Assembly: GCA_018374355.1 (NCBI GenBank)
Contig: JAHAFI010000001.1
Span: 62,001-126,000 of the forward strand
DNA length: 64,000 bases
Direction: 5' to 3'
Origin: Clostridiales bacterium
GTDB taxonomy: Bacteria; Bacillota; Clostridia; Lachnospirales; Lachnospiraceae
This document shows, piece after piece, positions 7,913 through 16,734 of the stretch (position 1 is its first letter; each line of letters starts with the position of its first letter). A program made the translations under genes and the position numbers. The notes beneath the pieces are model-generated. The model searched no databases and was not told where the DNA came from. It saw only the letters and a list, made by a program, of their open reading frames with translations.

Positions 7913-8455
7913 TCATTTGATCAGTTTTGATATTTCTTTGAAACGAGGGTGGAGTGAGGTTTCCATCAGTTCGAAAAGCAGGGATTCGTAGGAAGTAACG
8001 GCAACACCCTCCTGAATCATCCGCTTCAGAGCTGTTTCTTTATCGGAAAGCTGCCGGGAGGAAACGCAGTCTTCCACCAGAATCACTTCATAACCGGCCC
8101 GAACCAGATCAAGGGCCGTCTGCAGCACACAAATATGGGCTTCGATACCGCAGAGAATAATCTGACGGCGGCCGGAATCCATGATTTTCTGCCGGATCGC
8201 AGCATCCCCCCAACAACTGAAGGTGCGTTTTTCCAGATATTCCGTAGTCTGAGCGTGAAGGTAAATGGAAGCGTCTGACATGCCCAGCCCTTTGGTATAC
8301 TGCTGGGTGATGATCAGAGGAACTTCCAGAAGCTTTAGCCCCTGAAGAAGAAGCGCTGTATTTTTCAACAGTTCCTCCGATGCAGTGATGGAAGGGAGCA
8401 GCCGCACCTGATTGTCAATGATCAGGGTGAGGGCTGTGGCTGTTTTTATTTTCAT
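7913..8455 (-). CDS. Isochorismatase-family cysteine hydrolase
   Basis: A 180-aa cytoplasmic hydrolase of the isochorismatase/nicotinamidase fold. The predicted catalytic triad is an Asp in ALTLIIDNQ near the N-terminus, a Lys in QQYTKGLG and the nucleophile Cys in CGIEAHICVLQTALDL. The start is placed at 8455 because AAAGGAGGATTTCCC stands just upstream; an open frame extends 28 codons further but lacks an SD. The substrate is not evident: such small single-domain members act on diverse amides or vinyl ethers. It is divergent from the gene at 8575. Confidence 0.85.
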   Translation of the reverse strand: MKIKTATALTLIIDNQVRLLPSITASEELLKNTALLLQGLKLLEVPLIITQQYTKGLGMSDASIYLHAQTTEYLEKRTFSCWGDAAIRQKIMDSGRRQIILCGIEAHICVLQTALDLVRAGYEVILVEDCVSSRQLSDKETALKRMIQEGVAVTSYESLLFELMETSLHPRFKEISKLIK

Positions 8456-8487
8456 GGGAAATCCTCCTTTTTCAAATGGATGATTCA

Positions 8488-8516
8488 ATTGTAACTGTTT
8501 TGAAAGGGTATAGCAA
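8488..8516 (-). promoter_or_regulatory. Candidate sigma-A promoter for the isochorismatase-like gene
   Basis: On the minus strand TTGCTA (8516-8511) and TACAAT (8493-8488) are separated by 17 bases and lie about 35 bases upstream of the chosen start. Confidence 0.5.
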
Positions 8517-8574
8517 TAACATATCCGGAGAATCCGCATATAGTATTAAAGAAGTGATGTCAGGAGGTAGTTTC

Positions 8575-8976
8575 ATGGAGTTTGGCCAGCCGTTGCCTTT
8601 TTATATGACCTATCCGTTCATTCCCATGTTCGATCAGGAAATGGATCAGGAAAAGGATTTACAGGTTATGAAATCTTATTATTCCAGACGTGCCGCAAGA
8701 ATTCAGGAGAAGGTGGAACGGGAATGCGACAGGATGGAATATAACGGAAGTATGATGTACGATGAATATCCGGATAAATTTATGATGGAGCATCTCTGCA
8801 GGAAAATTGAAAAGGAAGTAATGGAGGATGCGATGCAGGACGGGGAAGAGGATATGGATCTGCAGTCTATGCAGAGAGGCCGGGGAAATGATATGAGAGA
8901 CCTGATCGGTGTGCTGCTGTTTAATGAGATGTTTCGCAGACGGTGCAGACATCGGAGATGCCGACGGTTCTTTTAA
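8575..8976 (+). CDS. Conserved-looking Met/acidic small protein, unknown function
   Basis: A 133-aa protein with no recognised domain. It begins MEFGQPLPFYMTYPF, continues with a charged helical region (KSYYSRRAARIQEKVERECDRM; KFMMEHLCRKIEKEVMEDAM) and ends with a basic Arg/Cys/His-rich tail (FRRRCRHRRCRRFF). ATG 8575 is chosen because AGGAGGT lies upstream; the frame is open to 8476 without a good ribosome site. The overall style (short, Met/Tyr-rich, helical, basic Cys tail) resembles small coat- or spore-associated proteins of clostridia, but that is only an impression. A terminator follows. Confidence 0.6.
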   Translation: MEFGQPLPFYMTYPFIPMFDQEMDQEKDLQVMKSYYSRRAARIQEKVERECDRMEYNGSMMYDEYPDKFMMEHLCRKIEKEVMEDAMQDGEEDMDLQSMQRGRGNDMRDLIGVLLFNEMFRRRCRHRRCRRFF

Positions 8977-8999
8977 GAAAACAGGGACAGCTTTTGAGG

Positions 9000-9052
9000 A
9001 ATCAGACAGTGCAGGTCCGATTTTTTCGGACAGTGGACTGTCTGATTTTTTA
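9000..9052 (+). terminator. Intrinsic terminator after the 8575 gene
   Basis: AATCAGACAGT pairs with ACTGTCTGATT, with an inner stem GTCCGA/TCGGAC, followed by a run of T. It is nearly symmetric. Confidence 0.8.
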
Positions 9053-9200
9053 ATTACTGCTTGGTGAGAGGATTTTTTCGTTTTGGGTGTTGTGATTTTA
9101 CCGGAAAACCATTAGAATATATAGAGTATAGATATCATGGGTGTACGTTACCCTCAAACAGATAGATCGAATGGATATGGAAAGCCACAGGAGAAAATAG

Positions 9201-10388
9201 ATGACAGAATTACAACAGGTTTTAGATAAATATTTGGATATAAATCTCTGCCAGATTATACTCAGCGGAGCGAAAGACAAGGAAGGGCCATCCAAAGTCA
9301 GGATTCGCCCGGTAATCATCAGGGAAAAGCTGATGTTTCAGTGTACAAGAACGGTGGGGCCGAAAGAACTCCATGAAAATCTGGGAAAGACAGAAGCCCT
9401 TGAACAGACAGAAAAATGGATGTATGCTGATTTCAAACAGCTTCAACTGGATCACAGCAGGGGAACCGTCAATGTGCTGGTGAGCAAAAAAGGGAAGTTT
9501 ACCATCAAAGAAAAGAAAAAAGTAATGATTCAGGGAAGCCGGAAGGAAAAAAATGAAGCAGAAAGGATGCTGGAGCTGTCCCATAACCGGAAAAAACGGT
9601 ATATTCTGGAGGAGGGAAAGCCGGTTCCGTTTCTGCAGGATCTGGGTGTCATGACAGGGGAAGGGAAAATCGTGCGGTCCCGGTATGATAAATTCCGCCA
9701 GATCAATCGTTTTCTGGAGTTTATTGAAGACATCCTCCCCCGTCTGGATAAAGACCGGGAAGTGACGATCTTGGATTTCGGATGCGGAAAGTCATACCTG
9801 ACCTTCGCTATGTACTATTATCTGCACGAATTGAAGCAGTATGATGTGCGGATCATCGGTCTGGATTTGAAAACGGATGTAATCGAACAGTGCAACAGGC
9901 TGAGTGAAACATATGGTTATGAAAAACTGCATTTTTATGTGGGAGATATCGCATCCTATGAGGGTGTGACACAGGTGGATATGGTGGTGACGCTTCATGC
10001 CTGTGATACAGCGACGGATTTTGCGCTGGCAAAAGCGGTAAACTGGGGAGCTTCCGTCATTTTGTCGGTGCCGTGCTGTCAGCATGAGCTGAATAAGCAG
10101 ATTTCCAATGAGGTATTGGCTCCGGTATTTTCTTACGGTGTTTTAAAGGAACGCATGGCGGCCCTTATGACAGACGGGCTGCGGGCACAGATTCTGGAGC
10201 TGGCCGGATATGAGACTCAGATTCTGGAGTTTATCGATATGGAGCATACGCCCAAAAATCTGTTGATCCGAGGGGTTTATACGGGAAAGAAAAAACAGAA
10301 TGAAGCACAGATCCGAACCTGTCTGGATGCATTGGGACTACACCCGACGCTGGAGAGGCTGTTGTTTGAAGGAGGGATAAAAGAATGA
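9201..10388 (+). CDS. SAM-dependent methyltransferase (Methyltransf_32-like)
   Basis: A 395-aa cytoplasmic protein. The second half is a Rossmann methyltransferase. Motif I reads ILDFGCGKSYLTFAMYYY (near residue 195), an acidic residue follows at GLDLKTDVIEQC, and the later segments VVTLHACDTATDFAL and SVPCCQHELNKQ match the methyltransferase group that also includes GSTCD-like proteins. The N-terminal ~170 residues are basic and may bind RNA. An RNA substrate is a guess. SD CAGGAGAAAA precedes ATG 9201, and the stop overlaps the start of the next gene by four bases. Confidence 0.85.
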   Translation: MTELQQVLDKYLDINLCQIILSGAKDKEGPSKVRIRPVIIREKLMFQCTRTVGPKELHENLGKTEALEQTEKWMYADFKQLQLDHSRGTVNVLVSKKGKFTIKEKKKVMIQGSRKEKNEAERMLELSHNRKKRYILEEGKPVPFLQDLGVMTGEGKIVRSRYDKFRQINRFLEFIEDILPRLDKDREVTILDFGCGKSYLTFAMYYYLHELKQYDVRIIGLDLKTDVIEQCNRLSETYGYEKLHFYVGDIASYEGVTQVDMVVTLHACDTATDFALAKAVNWGASVILSVPCCQHELNKQISNEVLAPVFSYGVLKERMAALMTDGLRAQILELAGYETQILEFIDMEHTPKNLLIRGVYTGKKKQNEAQIRTCLDALGLHPTLERLLFEGGIKE

Positions 10389-12856
10389 AAAAGGGGTTGA
10401 TAAAAGCAGGCGTACTGTTGCTTTTATTTGCTGCCGCAGTGGGAGTAACGGCAGTTTTTATAAATCGGGAAAAGACACTGGGAACAAGAAAGATGGAGGA
10501 ACCGGTGCTTCCGGTGGCCTATATGGAGGTGTCGGAGATTCTGGTCAATCCCATGTACGGATATGCACAGGAGATGGAGCAGCAGTATATGAGAGACAGT
10601 CTGACGCCTCTGCCTACCGGCAGGGAATTGACGCTGGTGCTTGATCCGATGGAAAGCAAGGTGGATTCCGTCAATTATCAGGTGGCCACGGCAGACGGAA
10701 CTACAGTGGTGGAAAACGGAAAGCTTACCGGACTTTCCAAGGACGGGGAATATCTGCGGGCGGATTTCCAACTGGAGACGCCGATTTTGATGAATCAGGA
10801 ATACACGCTCCGGTTTGATGTGAAACTGAAAACCGGAAAGACGTATTACTATTATACAAGGATTTTGCAGAGAGCGGGAATGAATATCACCCAGTATCTG
10901 GATTTTGTGGACAACTTTTACCAGAAATGTTTAAGCAGTGAAAATTCTTCCGAGCTTGCTACCTATCTGGAACCGGATGAGACGGAGACTAACAGTACCT
11001 ATGCGATGCTGAACATCCATTCCAGCTTTGAGCGGATTACATGGGGTGAGATGGCGATGAAGCTTGAAAAAAAGGCGGTTCCGGTGATCAAGGATATCAA
11101 TGAAACCACCTGCAGCATTTCACTGGATTATGTGCTTTCTGATCAGGAAGAGGAGGAAGAGCCGGACTACTACAATGTCTCGGACTTTTACCGGATGCGT
11201 TATCATCAATCACGAATCCGGCTGCTGGATTTTGAACGGAAAACCCAAGAGCTGTATGATGGAGAGCATACGGAGCTGACCGGAAACGGTATCAATCTGG
11301 GTATCGTGGATCGGACAATCCAGTACCAGTCAAACCAAAATGCGGATATTGTGGCATTTGTCCAGCAGGGAGAACTGTGGTCCTATAACCGGAGCGCCAA
11401 TAAGAGTACGCAGGTATTCAGCTTCCGGGACGGAGGGCTGGACAGCAGAAGCAACCTGCAGGAGCATGGAATTAAAATCGTGCGTGTGGAAGAATCCGGT
11501 GATATCGACTTTGTGGTTTACGGCTATATGAACCGTGATGTCCATGAAGGCGAGGTGGGAATCGGGGTGTACCACTATGGAGCAGAACTGAATCAGATCA
11601 GTGAGGAATTATTTATTCCGATCCGCACCGCCTACGATTATCTGAAAGGGGACATGGAATCACTCTCCTATGTTACCAGAGACGATATCCTGTATCTGAT
11701 GCTGGAGGGAGATCTGTATGAGATCAATATCAGGGAAAAAAGCTATCAGGTGATTCAGGAAAACATCCAGAAGGACTGCTATGTGGTTTCAAAATCTCAG
11801 GCAAGCATCGCATGGATGAATGAAATGGAGGAAAATAATTCCACTTCGGTGACGGTGATGAGTCTGGAAGAAGGGGAAAGCTATGTGATTCAGGCGCCTC
11901 AGGGACAGAAGGTGAAGGCGTTGGGATTTATCAATGAAGACTTTGTCTACGGACTTGCCAACGAGGCAGACATTGTCACGGACAATGCGGGAAATACTAC
12001 GTTTGCCATGAAAACTGTCAAGATAGAAAAATTCGGCGGGGAAGTGATCAAAGAGCACCAAGAGGAGGGAATCTGGGTAAATAAGGTAAACCTGAAGGAA
12101 GGTTCGCTGGAGCTGGAGCGTGTTCAGTGGGAAAACGGCGCATATGTGCCGATCACCAGTTCCCATATCATGAATAATCTTCAGAAGAATGAGGAAACTG
12201 TCAGTATGAGGCTGATCACCACTGAGCGAAAGGCAACGCAGATTGGATTGGATTTTAAAAAGAGCATTACCAATAAGAACGTACTGTATGCGGAATCCAA
12301 TGTATTAGATCAGGAGGAACTGGCCGTTTTGGATCTGGAACTGGTGCGTCAGGAAAATAATATTTATTACGTCTATGCAAAAGGTATTTTGGACAGCACA
12401 TGGACGAAGGCAAGCGATGCCATTTTACGTGCGGATGCTCAGATGGGTGTGGTATTGAACCGCCAGCAGCAGTATGTATGGGAGCGGGGAAACCGGGATG
12501 ACAGCCATCTGGTGAATCTTGAAGAGGTTCCGGAGGTTATACTGAGCGGAACCATCGATGAAAGTACCATTCAGCAGTCGCTGGGAGACGGATATACCAC
12601 CCTGAACATGACCGGATGTACTCTGGACAGTATATTGTATCAGGTGAGCAAGGGAAATCCGGTGGTGGCGAAGGTGTCAGACACGGCCAATGTGGTGATT
12701 GTAGGGTATAATGCGAAGAATACGATTTTGTACTATCCGGCAACCAAGGAGCAGGACTATTATGGCATTCAGGACAGCACCAATCTGTTTGAACGGGCCG
12801 GAAATGTATTTATCGGATATATGGAAAATATGGGAGAACCAAGTAAAGGAGAGTAA
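10385..12856 (+). CDS. Large membrane-anchored exported protein with degenerate C39-like end
   Basis: An 823-aa protein. A single N-terminal helix (about residues 6-26, KAGVLLLLFAAAVGVTAVFI) anchors or exports it, and the rest is soluble and beta-rich. Segments such as GELWSYNRSANKSTQVFSF and GDLYEINIREKSYQVI look like beta-propeller or repeated sheet blades. The last ~110 residues (TLDSILYQVSKGNPVVAKVS, then VVIVGYNAKNTILYYP) resemble the substrate-pocket part of C39-like peptidase domains, but the expected catalytic Cys and His are not evident. It overlaps the methyltransferase by 4 bases and precedes the aminopeptidase by 5. Cell-surface role inferred, exact function unknown. Confidence 0.65.
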   Translation: MKKGLIKAGVLLLLFAAAVGVTAVFINREKTLGTRKMEEPVLPVAYMEVSEILVNPMYGYAQEMEQQYMRDSLTPLPTGRELTLVLDPMESKVDSVNYQVATADGTTVVENGKLTGLSKDGEYLRADFQLETPILMNQEYTLRFDVKLKTGKTYYYYTRILQRAGMNITQYLDFVDNFYQKCLSSENSSELATYLEPDETETNSTYAMLNIHSSFERITWGEMAMKLEKKAVPVIKDINETTCSISLDYVLSDQEEEEEPDYYNVSDFYRMRYHQSRIRLLDFERKTQELYDGEHTELTGNGINLGIVDRTIQYQSNQNADIVAFVQQGELWSYNRSANKSTQVFSFRDGGLDSRSNLQEHGIKIVRVEESGDIDFVVYGYMNRDVHEGEVGIGVYHYGAELNQISEELFIPIRTAYDYLKGDMESLSYVTRDDILYLMLEGDLYEINIREKSYQVIQENIQKDCYVVSKSQASIAWMNEMEENNSTSVTVMSLEEGESYVIQAPQGQKVKALGFINEDFVYGLANEADIVTDNAGNTTFAMKTVKIEKFGGEVIKEHQEEGIWVNKVNLKEGSLELERVQWENGAYVPITSSHIMNNLQKNEETVSMRLITTERKATQIGLDFKKSITNKNVLYAESNVLDQEELAVLDLELVRQENNIYYVYAKGILDSTWTKASDAILRADAQMGVVLNRQQQYVWERGNRDDSHLVNLEEVPEVILSGTIDESTIQQSLGDGYTTLNMTGCTLDSILYQVSKGNPVVAKVSDTANVVIVGYNAKNTILYYPATKEQDYYGIQDSTNLFERAGNVFIGYMENMGEPSKGE

Positions 12857-12861
12857 AGGAT

Positions 12862-13977
12862 ATGGATGAAAGAATTGTAAAGCTGGCTAGAGGGCTGGTA
12901 CGGTATTCTGTGAAGGTGAGAAAAAATGATAAGGTGTTTATCGAGTATTTCGGAAAGGACACGGAAGCGCTTGCGCGTCAGGTGATCAAGGAAGTGTATG
13001 CTGTAAACGCGATTCCCTTTGTACGCTTTATAGAACCACGGGTGCAGAGAGAAATCCTGCTTCATGCAAGCAAGGAGCAGATGGAAATGATGGCAAAGTT
13101 TGATACCGTTCAGATTGATGAGATGGACTGCTACATCGGTATCCGGGGAACGGATAATATTTCCGAGCTGTCCGATGTACCGGCTGATAAAATGGCGCTT
13201 TATAACACGTATTACAACGCTCCGGTTCATCATGAACGCCGGATCATGTATACCCGCTGGGTGGTGCTCAGATACCCGAATCCGGCTATGGCGCAGCTTT
13301 GCGGAACCAGTACGGAGGCTTTTGAAGATTTCTACTATAAGGTGTGCACGCTGGACTACGCAAATATGTCGAGAAACATGGAATTCCTTGTGGCGTATAT
13401 GAACTGTACAGATCAGGTGCGGATCGTGGCGGAGGGAACCGATCTTACCTTCTCTATCAAAGGAATACCGGCAGTTCCCTGTGCCGGAGCCTGCAATATC
13501 CCGGACGGCGAGGTCTATACGGCCCCTGTCCGCGATTCTGTAAACGGTGTGATCACATACAATACGCCCTCTTCGTACAACGGATTTGTCTATGAAAATA
13601 TACGTCTGGAATTTGAGAACGGCAAGATTGTGAAAGCAACCGCAAATAATACGGAAAAGATCAACGAGATTTTTGATACGGATGAAGGGGCAAGATACGT
13701 AGGTGAATTTGCCATCGGCGTGAATCCTTATATTCTCACTCCTATGCAGGACACACTGTTTGATGAGAAAATATGCGGCTCCATTCATTTCACACCGGGA
13801 AGCTGCTATGATGACGCTGAGAATGGAAATGAATCGGCAATCCACTGGGATCTGGTTCAGATTCAGCGCCCGGAATACGGCGGCGGTGAAATCTATTTTG
13901 ACGGGGTTCTGGTTCGTAAGGACGGAAGATTTGTGGTTCCGGAGCTGGAATACCTGAATCCGGAAAATCTCAAATAA
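12862..13977 (+). CDS. M29-family aminopeptidase
   Basis: A 371-aa metalloaminopeptidase of the thermophilic/AmpS (M29) family, which removes N-terminal residues from peptides in the cytosol. Candidate metal ligands are visible: Glu in NIPDGEVYTAP, Glu in YVGEFAIGVN, His in SIHFTPGSCY, then Tyr, and His-x-Asp in SAIHWDLV. The C-terminal motif GGEIYFDGVLVRKDG is characteristic. SD AAAGGAGAGTAA precedes ATG 12862. Length is slightly shorter than the ~410 typical of Bacillus AmpS but fits clostridial members. A terminator follows. Confidence 0.9.
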   Translation: MDERIVKLARGLVRYSVKVRKNDKVFIEYFGKDTEALARQVIKEVYAVNAIPFVRFIEPRVQREILLHASKEQMEMMAKFDTVQIDEMDCYIGIRGTDNISELSDVPADKMALYNTYYNAPVHHERRIMYTRWVVLRYPNPAMAQLCGTSTEAFEDFYYKVCTLDYANMSRNMEFLVAYMNCTDQVRIVAEGTDLTFSIKGIPAVPCAGACNIPDGEVYTAPVRDSVNGVITYNTPSSYNGFVYENIRLEFENGKIVKATANNTEKINEIFDTDEGARYVGEFAIGVNPYILTPMQDTLFDEKICGSIHFTPGSCYDDAENGNESAIHWDLVQIQRPEYGGGEIYFDGVLVRKDGRFVVPELEYLNPENLK

Positions 13978-13995
13978 AATTGATGAAACGGTAAG

Positions 13996-14041
13996 AAAAA
14001 GCCTGCAAAACCGATAAATTTGGTAGATGCAGGCTTTTTTC
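13996..14041 (+). terminator. Intrinsic terminator after the M29 aminopeptidase gene
   Basis: AAAAAGCCTGCA pairs with TGCAGGCTTTTTT across about 20 bases. The flanking A and T tracts would let it work in both directions. Confidence 0.85.
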
Positions 14042-14103
14042 TGCAACAAAAGGGAAGTTTTTGGACACTTATTCTATGAAATGCATTTCAGGGAGGTGAA
14101 AAT

Positions 14104-14580
14104 ATGGAAGGAAACCGGGAACAGGATACCTTTATCCGGCTGTACGAAGGGGTATATCAGGATATGTACCGTTTTGCCCTGTATACCTTAAAAAATACCC
14201 ACGATGCGGAGGATGTGGTCGGAGATGCGGTGGCGGATGCTTTTGAAAGCTTCGGTAAACTGCGGAGTCTGGATTCATTCCGTCCATGGATTTTTAAGAT
14301 ACTGTCGAATAAATGTAAACGGAAATTAAAGGAATACGTTCAAAAAACAGTGGAGCTGCCGGATGATCTGAAAAGCACAGCCGCGGGTCTGGACGAGGAT
14401 TGTCAGGTGCGGCAGGCCTTTGCCCGGCTGGACCGGGAGGAAAGACTGGTTATTTCCATGCATATTTTTGCCGGATATACCAGTCGGGAAATCGGCAAGA
14501 TTTTACATAAGAACGAAAATACCATTCGTTCAAAAGAAAGCAGGGCGTTGAAAAAGATGGAACGATGGATGCAGGAGTAG
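14104..14580 (+). CDS. ECF-type RNA polymerase sigma factor
   Basis: A 158-aa sigma-70 family protein of ECF size. Region 2 reads YRFALYTLKNTHDAEDVVGDAVADAF (about residues 20-45), followed by RPWIFKILSNKCKRKL. Region 4 is RLVISMHIFAGYTSREIGKILHKNENTIRSKESRALKKM, the helix-turn-helix that binds the -35 element. SD GGGAGGTG precedes ATG 14104. The stop is 12 bases before the start of a membrane beta-propeller gene, the usual position of an anti-sigma or signal-sensing partner. It probably controls an envelope response and its own operon. Confidence 0.93.
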   Translation: MEGNREQDTFIRLYEGVYQDMYRFALYTLKNTHDAEDVVGDAVADAFESFGKLRSLDSFRPWIFKILSNKCKRKLKEYVQKTVELPDDLKSTAAGLDEDCQVRQAFARLDREERLVISMHIFAGYTSREIGKILHKNENTIRSKESRALKKMERWMQE

Positions 14581-14591
14581 GAGGTGCGCAT

Positions 14592-16646
14592 ATGGAAGAC
14601 TGGAAGAAAAAAATAAAAGACTCCGCCGGACACGCAGAGATTCCTGATTCCCTGAAACCGGAGAATATACAGGGATATTTGAATAAAAATAAGAAAAAGA
14701 AAAAAGTGATATCGTTTTACCGGACTCTGCCGGTATTAGCCGGGGCGGCAGCAGTGGTTCTGGCGCTGGTGATAAGCCGTGATACGGGATTTTCCAACAA
14801 AAGTGCAGTACAGATGGAGGAGACGGCCGTGGATACGGTGGAATCGGCCAAGGCGGATGCCCAAAGTGCTGCAGGAGCGGAAAGCGGCGCAGAAGCGGGG
14901 GAGGAAAGAGACGAAGGAAGAATGACAGGAACATGGGAAACGGAGCTGTACAGCGGAAACCGGACAATCGGTGAATTCTACCATACTTCTACCTATGAAG
15001 ACATTGAAGAACAGGTGGAAAAGGCATGGGAGAGCTGGTATGAGAATGAAGAAATCTACGACGGAGTATTATTGGAAGAGAAAGCGGAAGAAGAAGCACA
15101 GGCGGGGGAAGCTGTTCAGGATCTTGACGGGAATACAGAGGAGTATTCCACCACAAATTTACAGGTGGAAGGAGTAGACGAGGGGGATGTGGTGAAAACT
15201 GACGGAACCTATCTGTATATTCTGGGATCGGACAACAGAGTGAGCATTGTGGAAGCGGATACGCTGGAAAGAGTGTCGGGCTTTTCCTATACCCAGTCCA
15301 GGGGGGATGTGGATTTCAAAGAAATGTATGTGGACAAGAATCAGTTGATTCTTGTAGGAAACAGTTATGAAAGCCGTCTGGAGGAGACAGGGGAGGACAT
15401 GTACAGTATGGAAAACAGCTCCCAGACTTTGATGGAGACCTATGATCTGTCGGATATCAAAAACCCTAAGAGGATGGGCGCCATTCGTCAGGATGGCAGT
15501 TACCGTACATCCAGAAAAGTAGGGGAATACATTTACCTGTTCAGTGATTATCAGCTTTATCCGGGCGAGGGAGATGAAAATAAAGAAAAAATCCCTGAGA
15601 TCAACGGTGAAAAAATTGCAGAGAATGATATTTATCTTCCGCTGCAGATAAAAGAATGCCGATATCTTGTGATGTCTTCTGTAAACACAACAGTCCCGAA
15701 TAAGGTTCTGGAGAAAAAATCCCTGATGGACTCGGGAAGTCAGTTCTATATCACGAAGGAAAATATTTATGTACTGCAAAATGAATGGCAGCAGGACCGG
15801 GGGTGCACCAATGTGATCAAATTCCGGTTTGAAAATGGAAAGATCGAAGGTGATGCGGCGGCAACACTGCGGGGTGAGGTGACGGATACCTTTGCAGTCA
15901 ATGAGCATGACGGATATCTGCGGGCGGTTCTGACGGAATGGAGCGGCCGGGGTCAGACGAACCGAGTCTATGTGCTGGATGAGAACATGACAATCCGGGG
16001 GATGATTGACGATATTGCGCCGGGAGAGACGATTTATTCGGCACGGTTTATGGGGAATATGGGATATTTTGTTACTTACAGGAATACGGACCCGCTGTTT
16101 TCAGTAGATTTTACGAATCCTGACCAGCCGGAAATTTTAGGAGAACTGAAAGTTACCGGATTTTCGGAATATCTGCATTTTTACGGTGAGGACCGGCTTC
16201 TCGGTCTGGGGTGGGAGACTGATCCCAACAACGGGGAGAATCTGGGGCTGAAACTTTCCATGTTCGATATTTCCGATCCGAAAAAGGTGGAGGAGAAAAA
16301 GAAGCTGGTTTTAAAGGGGATCGATGGCTGCGAAGGCTTGTATGATTATAAAATGATTCTGGCAGAGCCGGAGAAAAACCTGATTGGATTTTCTGCATTC
16401 GAGACGGATGAAAGTGGACGCCATGGCAGGTATCTGGTGTTCTCTTATGACCCGGAGGAAGGGTTTCAAAAAGTATTGGAACACGAAATGGAACAGGAAA
16501 ATTACGCGTATGATACCAGTACCCGGGTGCGGGGATTGTATATCGGGGATTGGTATTATGTGGTTGAAGAGAAAAAAATCACGGTTTTTGACATGAAAAA
16601 TGGCTTTGAAGAGGTGGGAAGCCTTGAACTCCCCAAAGAAAGGTGA
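14592..16646 (+). CDS. Membrane-anchored beta-propeller protein, probable anti-sigma partner
   Basis: A 684-aa protein. A short cytosolic N-terminus (MEDWKKKIKDSAGHAEIPDSL), which could hold the sigma factor, precedes one transmembrane helix at about residues 44-62. A Glu-rich linker and a large extracellular region follow. That region contains TNLQVEGVDEGDVVKTDGTYLYILG, the start of the Beta_propel (PF09826-type) domain, and many YxYxF blade motifs (GEYIYLFSDY, GDWYYVVEEKK). ATG 14592 is preferred over an upstream in-frame ATG (14565) because AGGAGGTG lies 6 bases before it. The cotranscribed sigma gene suggests membrane sensing; the anti-sigma role is inferred. Confidence 0.8.
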   Translation: MEDWKKKIKDSAGHAEIPDSLKPENIQGYLNKNKKKKKVISFYRTLPVLAGAAAVVLALVISRDTGFSNKSAVQMEETAVDTVESAKADAQSAAGAESGAEAGEERDEGRMTGTWETELYSGNRTIGEFYHTSTYEDIEEQVEKAWESWYENEEIYDGVLLEEKAEEEAQAGEAVQDLDGNTEEYSTTNLQVEGVDEGDVVKTDGTYLYILGSDNRVSIVEADTLERVSGFSYTQSRGDVDFKEMYVDKNQLILVGNSYESRLEETGEDMYSMENSSQTLMETYDLSDIKNPKRMGAIRQDGSYRTSRKVGEYIYLFSDYQLYPGEGDENKEKIPEINGEKIAENDIYLPLQIKECRYLVMSSVNTTVPNKVLEKKSLMDSGSQFYITKENIYVLQNEWQQDRGCTNVIKFRFENGKIEGDAAATLRGEVTDTFAVNEHDGYLRAVLTEWSGRGQTNRVYVLDENMTIRGMIDDIAPGETIYSARFMGNMGYFVTYRNTDPLFSVDFTNPDQPEILGELKVTGFSEYLHFYGEDRLLGLGWETDPNNGENLGLKLSMFDISDPKKVEEKKKLVLKGIDGCEGLYDYKMILAEPEKNLIGFSAFETDESGRHGRYLVFSYDPEEGFQKVLEHEMEQENYAYDTSTRVRGLYIGDWYYVVEEKKITVFDMKNGFEEVGSLELPKER

Positions 16647-16666
16647 TACAATGGGCAGATAAACGA

Positions 16667-16705
16667 TTCGCATTGTCCGAAGGCTGAGTACGGACGATGG
16701 CGAAA
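16667..16705 (+). promoter_or_regulatory. Hairpin in the asnS leader
   Basis: TTCGCATTGTCCG and CGGACGATGGCGAA form an imperfect stem of about 13 bp in the 88-base gap ahead of asnS. There is no T run directly after it and no T-box specifier domain, so it may be a weak terminator of the preceding operon or an mRNA stability hairpin. Confidence 0.4.
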
Positions 16706-16734
16706 ATATAACAAACGAGGGAGGACTGCTCACC

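Noticed and set aside
12769..14049. Long minus-strand open frame (426 codons) opposite the M29 aminopeptidase
   Set aside because: It is antisense to a clear gene with metal-ligand motifs. Antisense frames of this length are common opposite GC-biased genes.
16647..16734. T-box leader for asnS
   Set aside because: The gap is only 88 bases and lacks a T-box sequence and specifier loop; only a small hairpin is visible.
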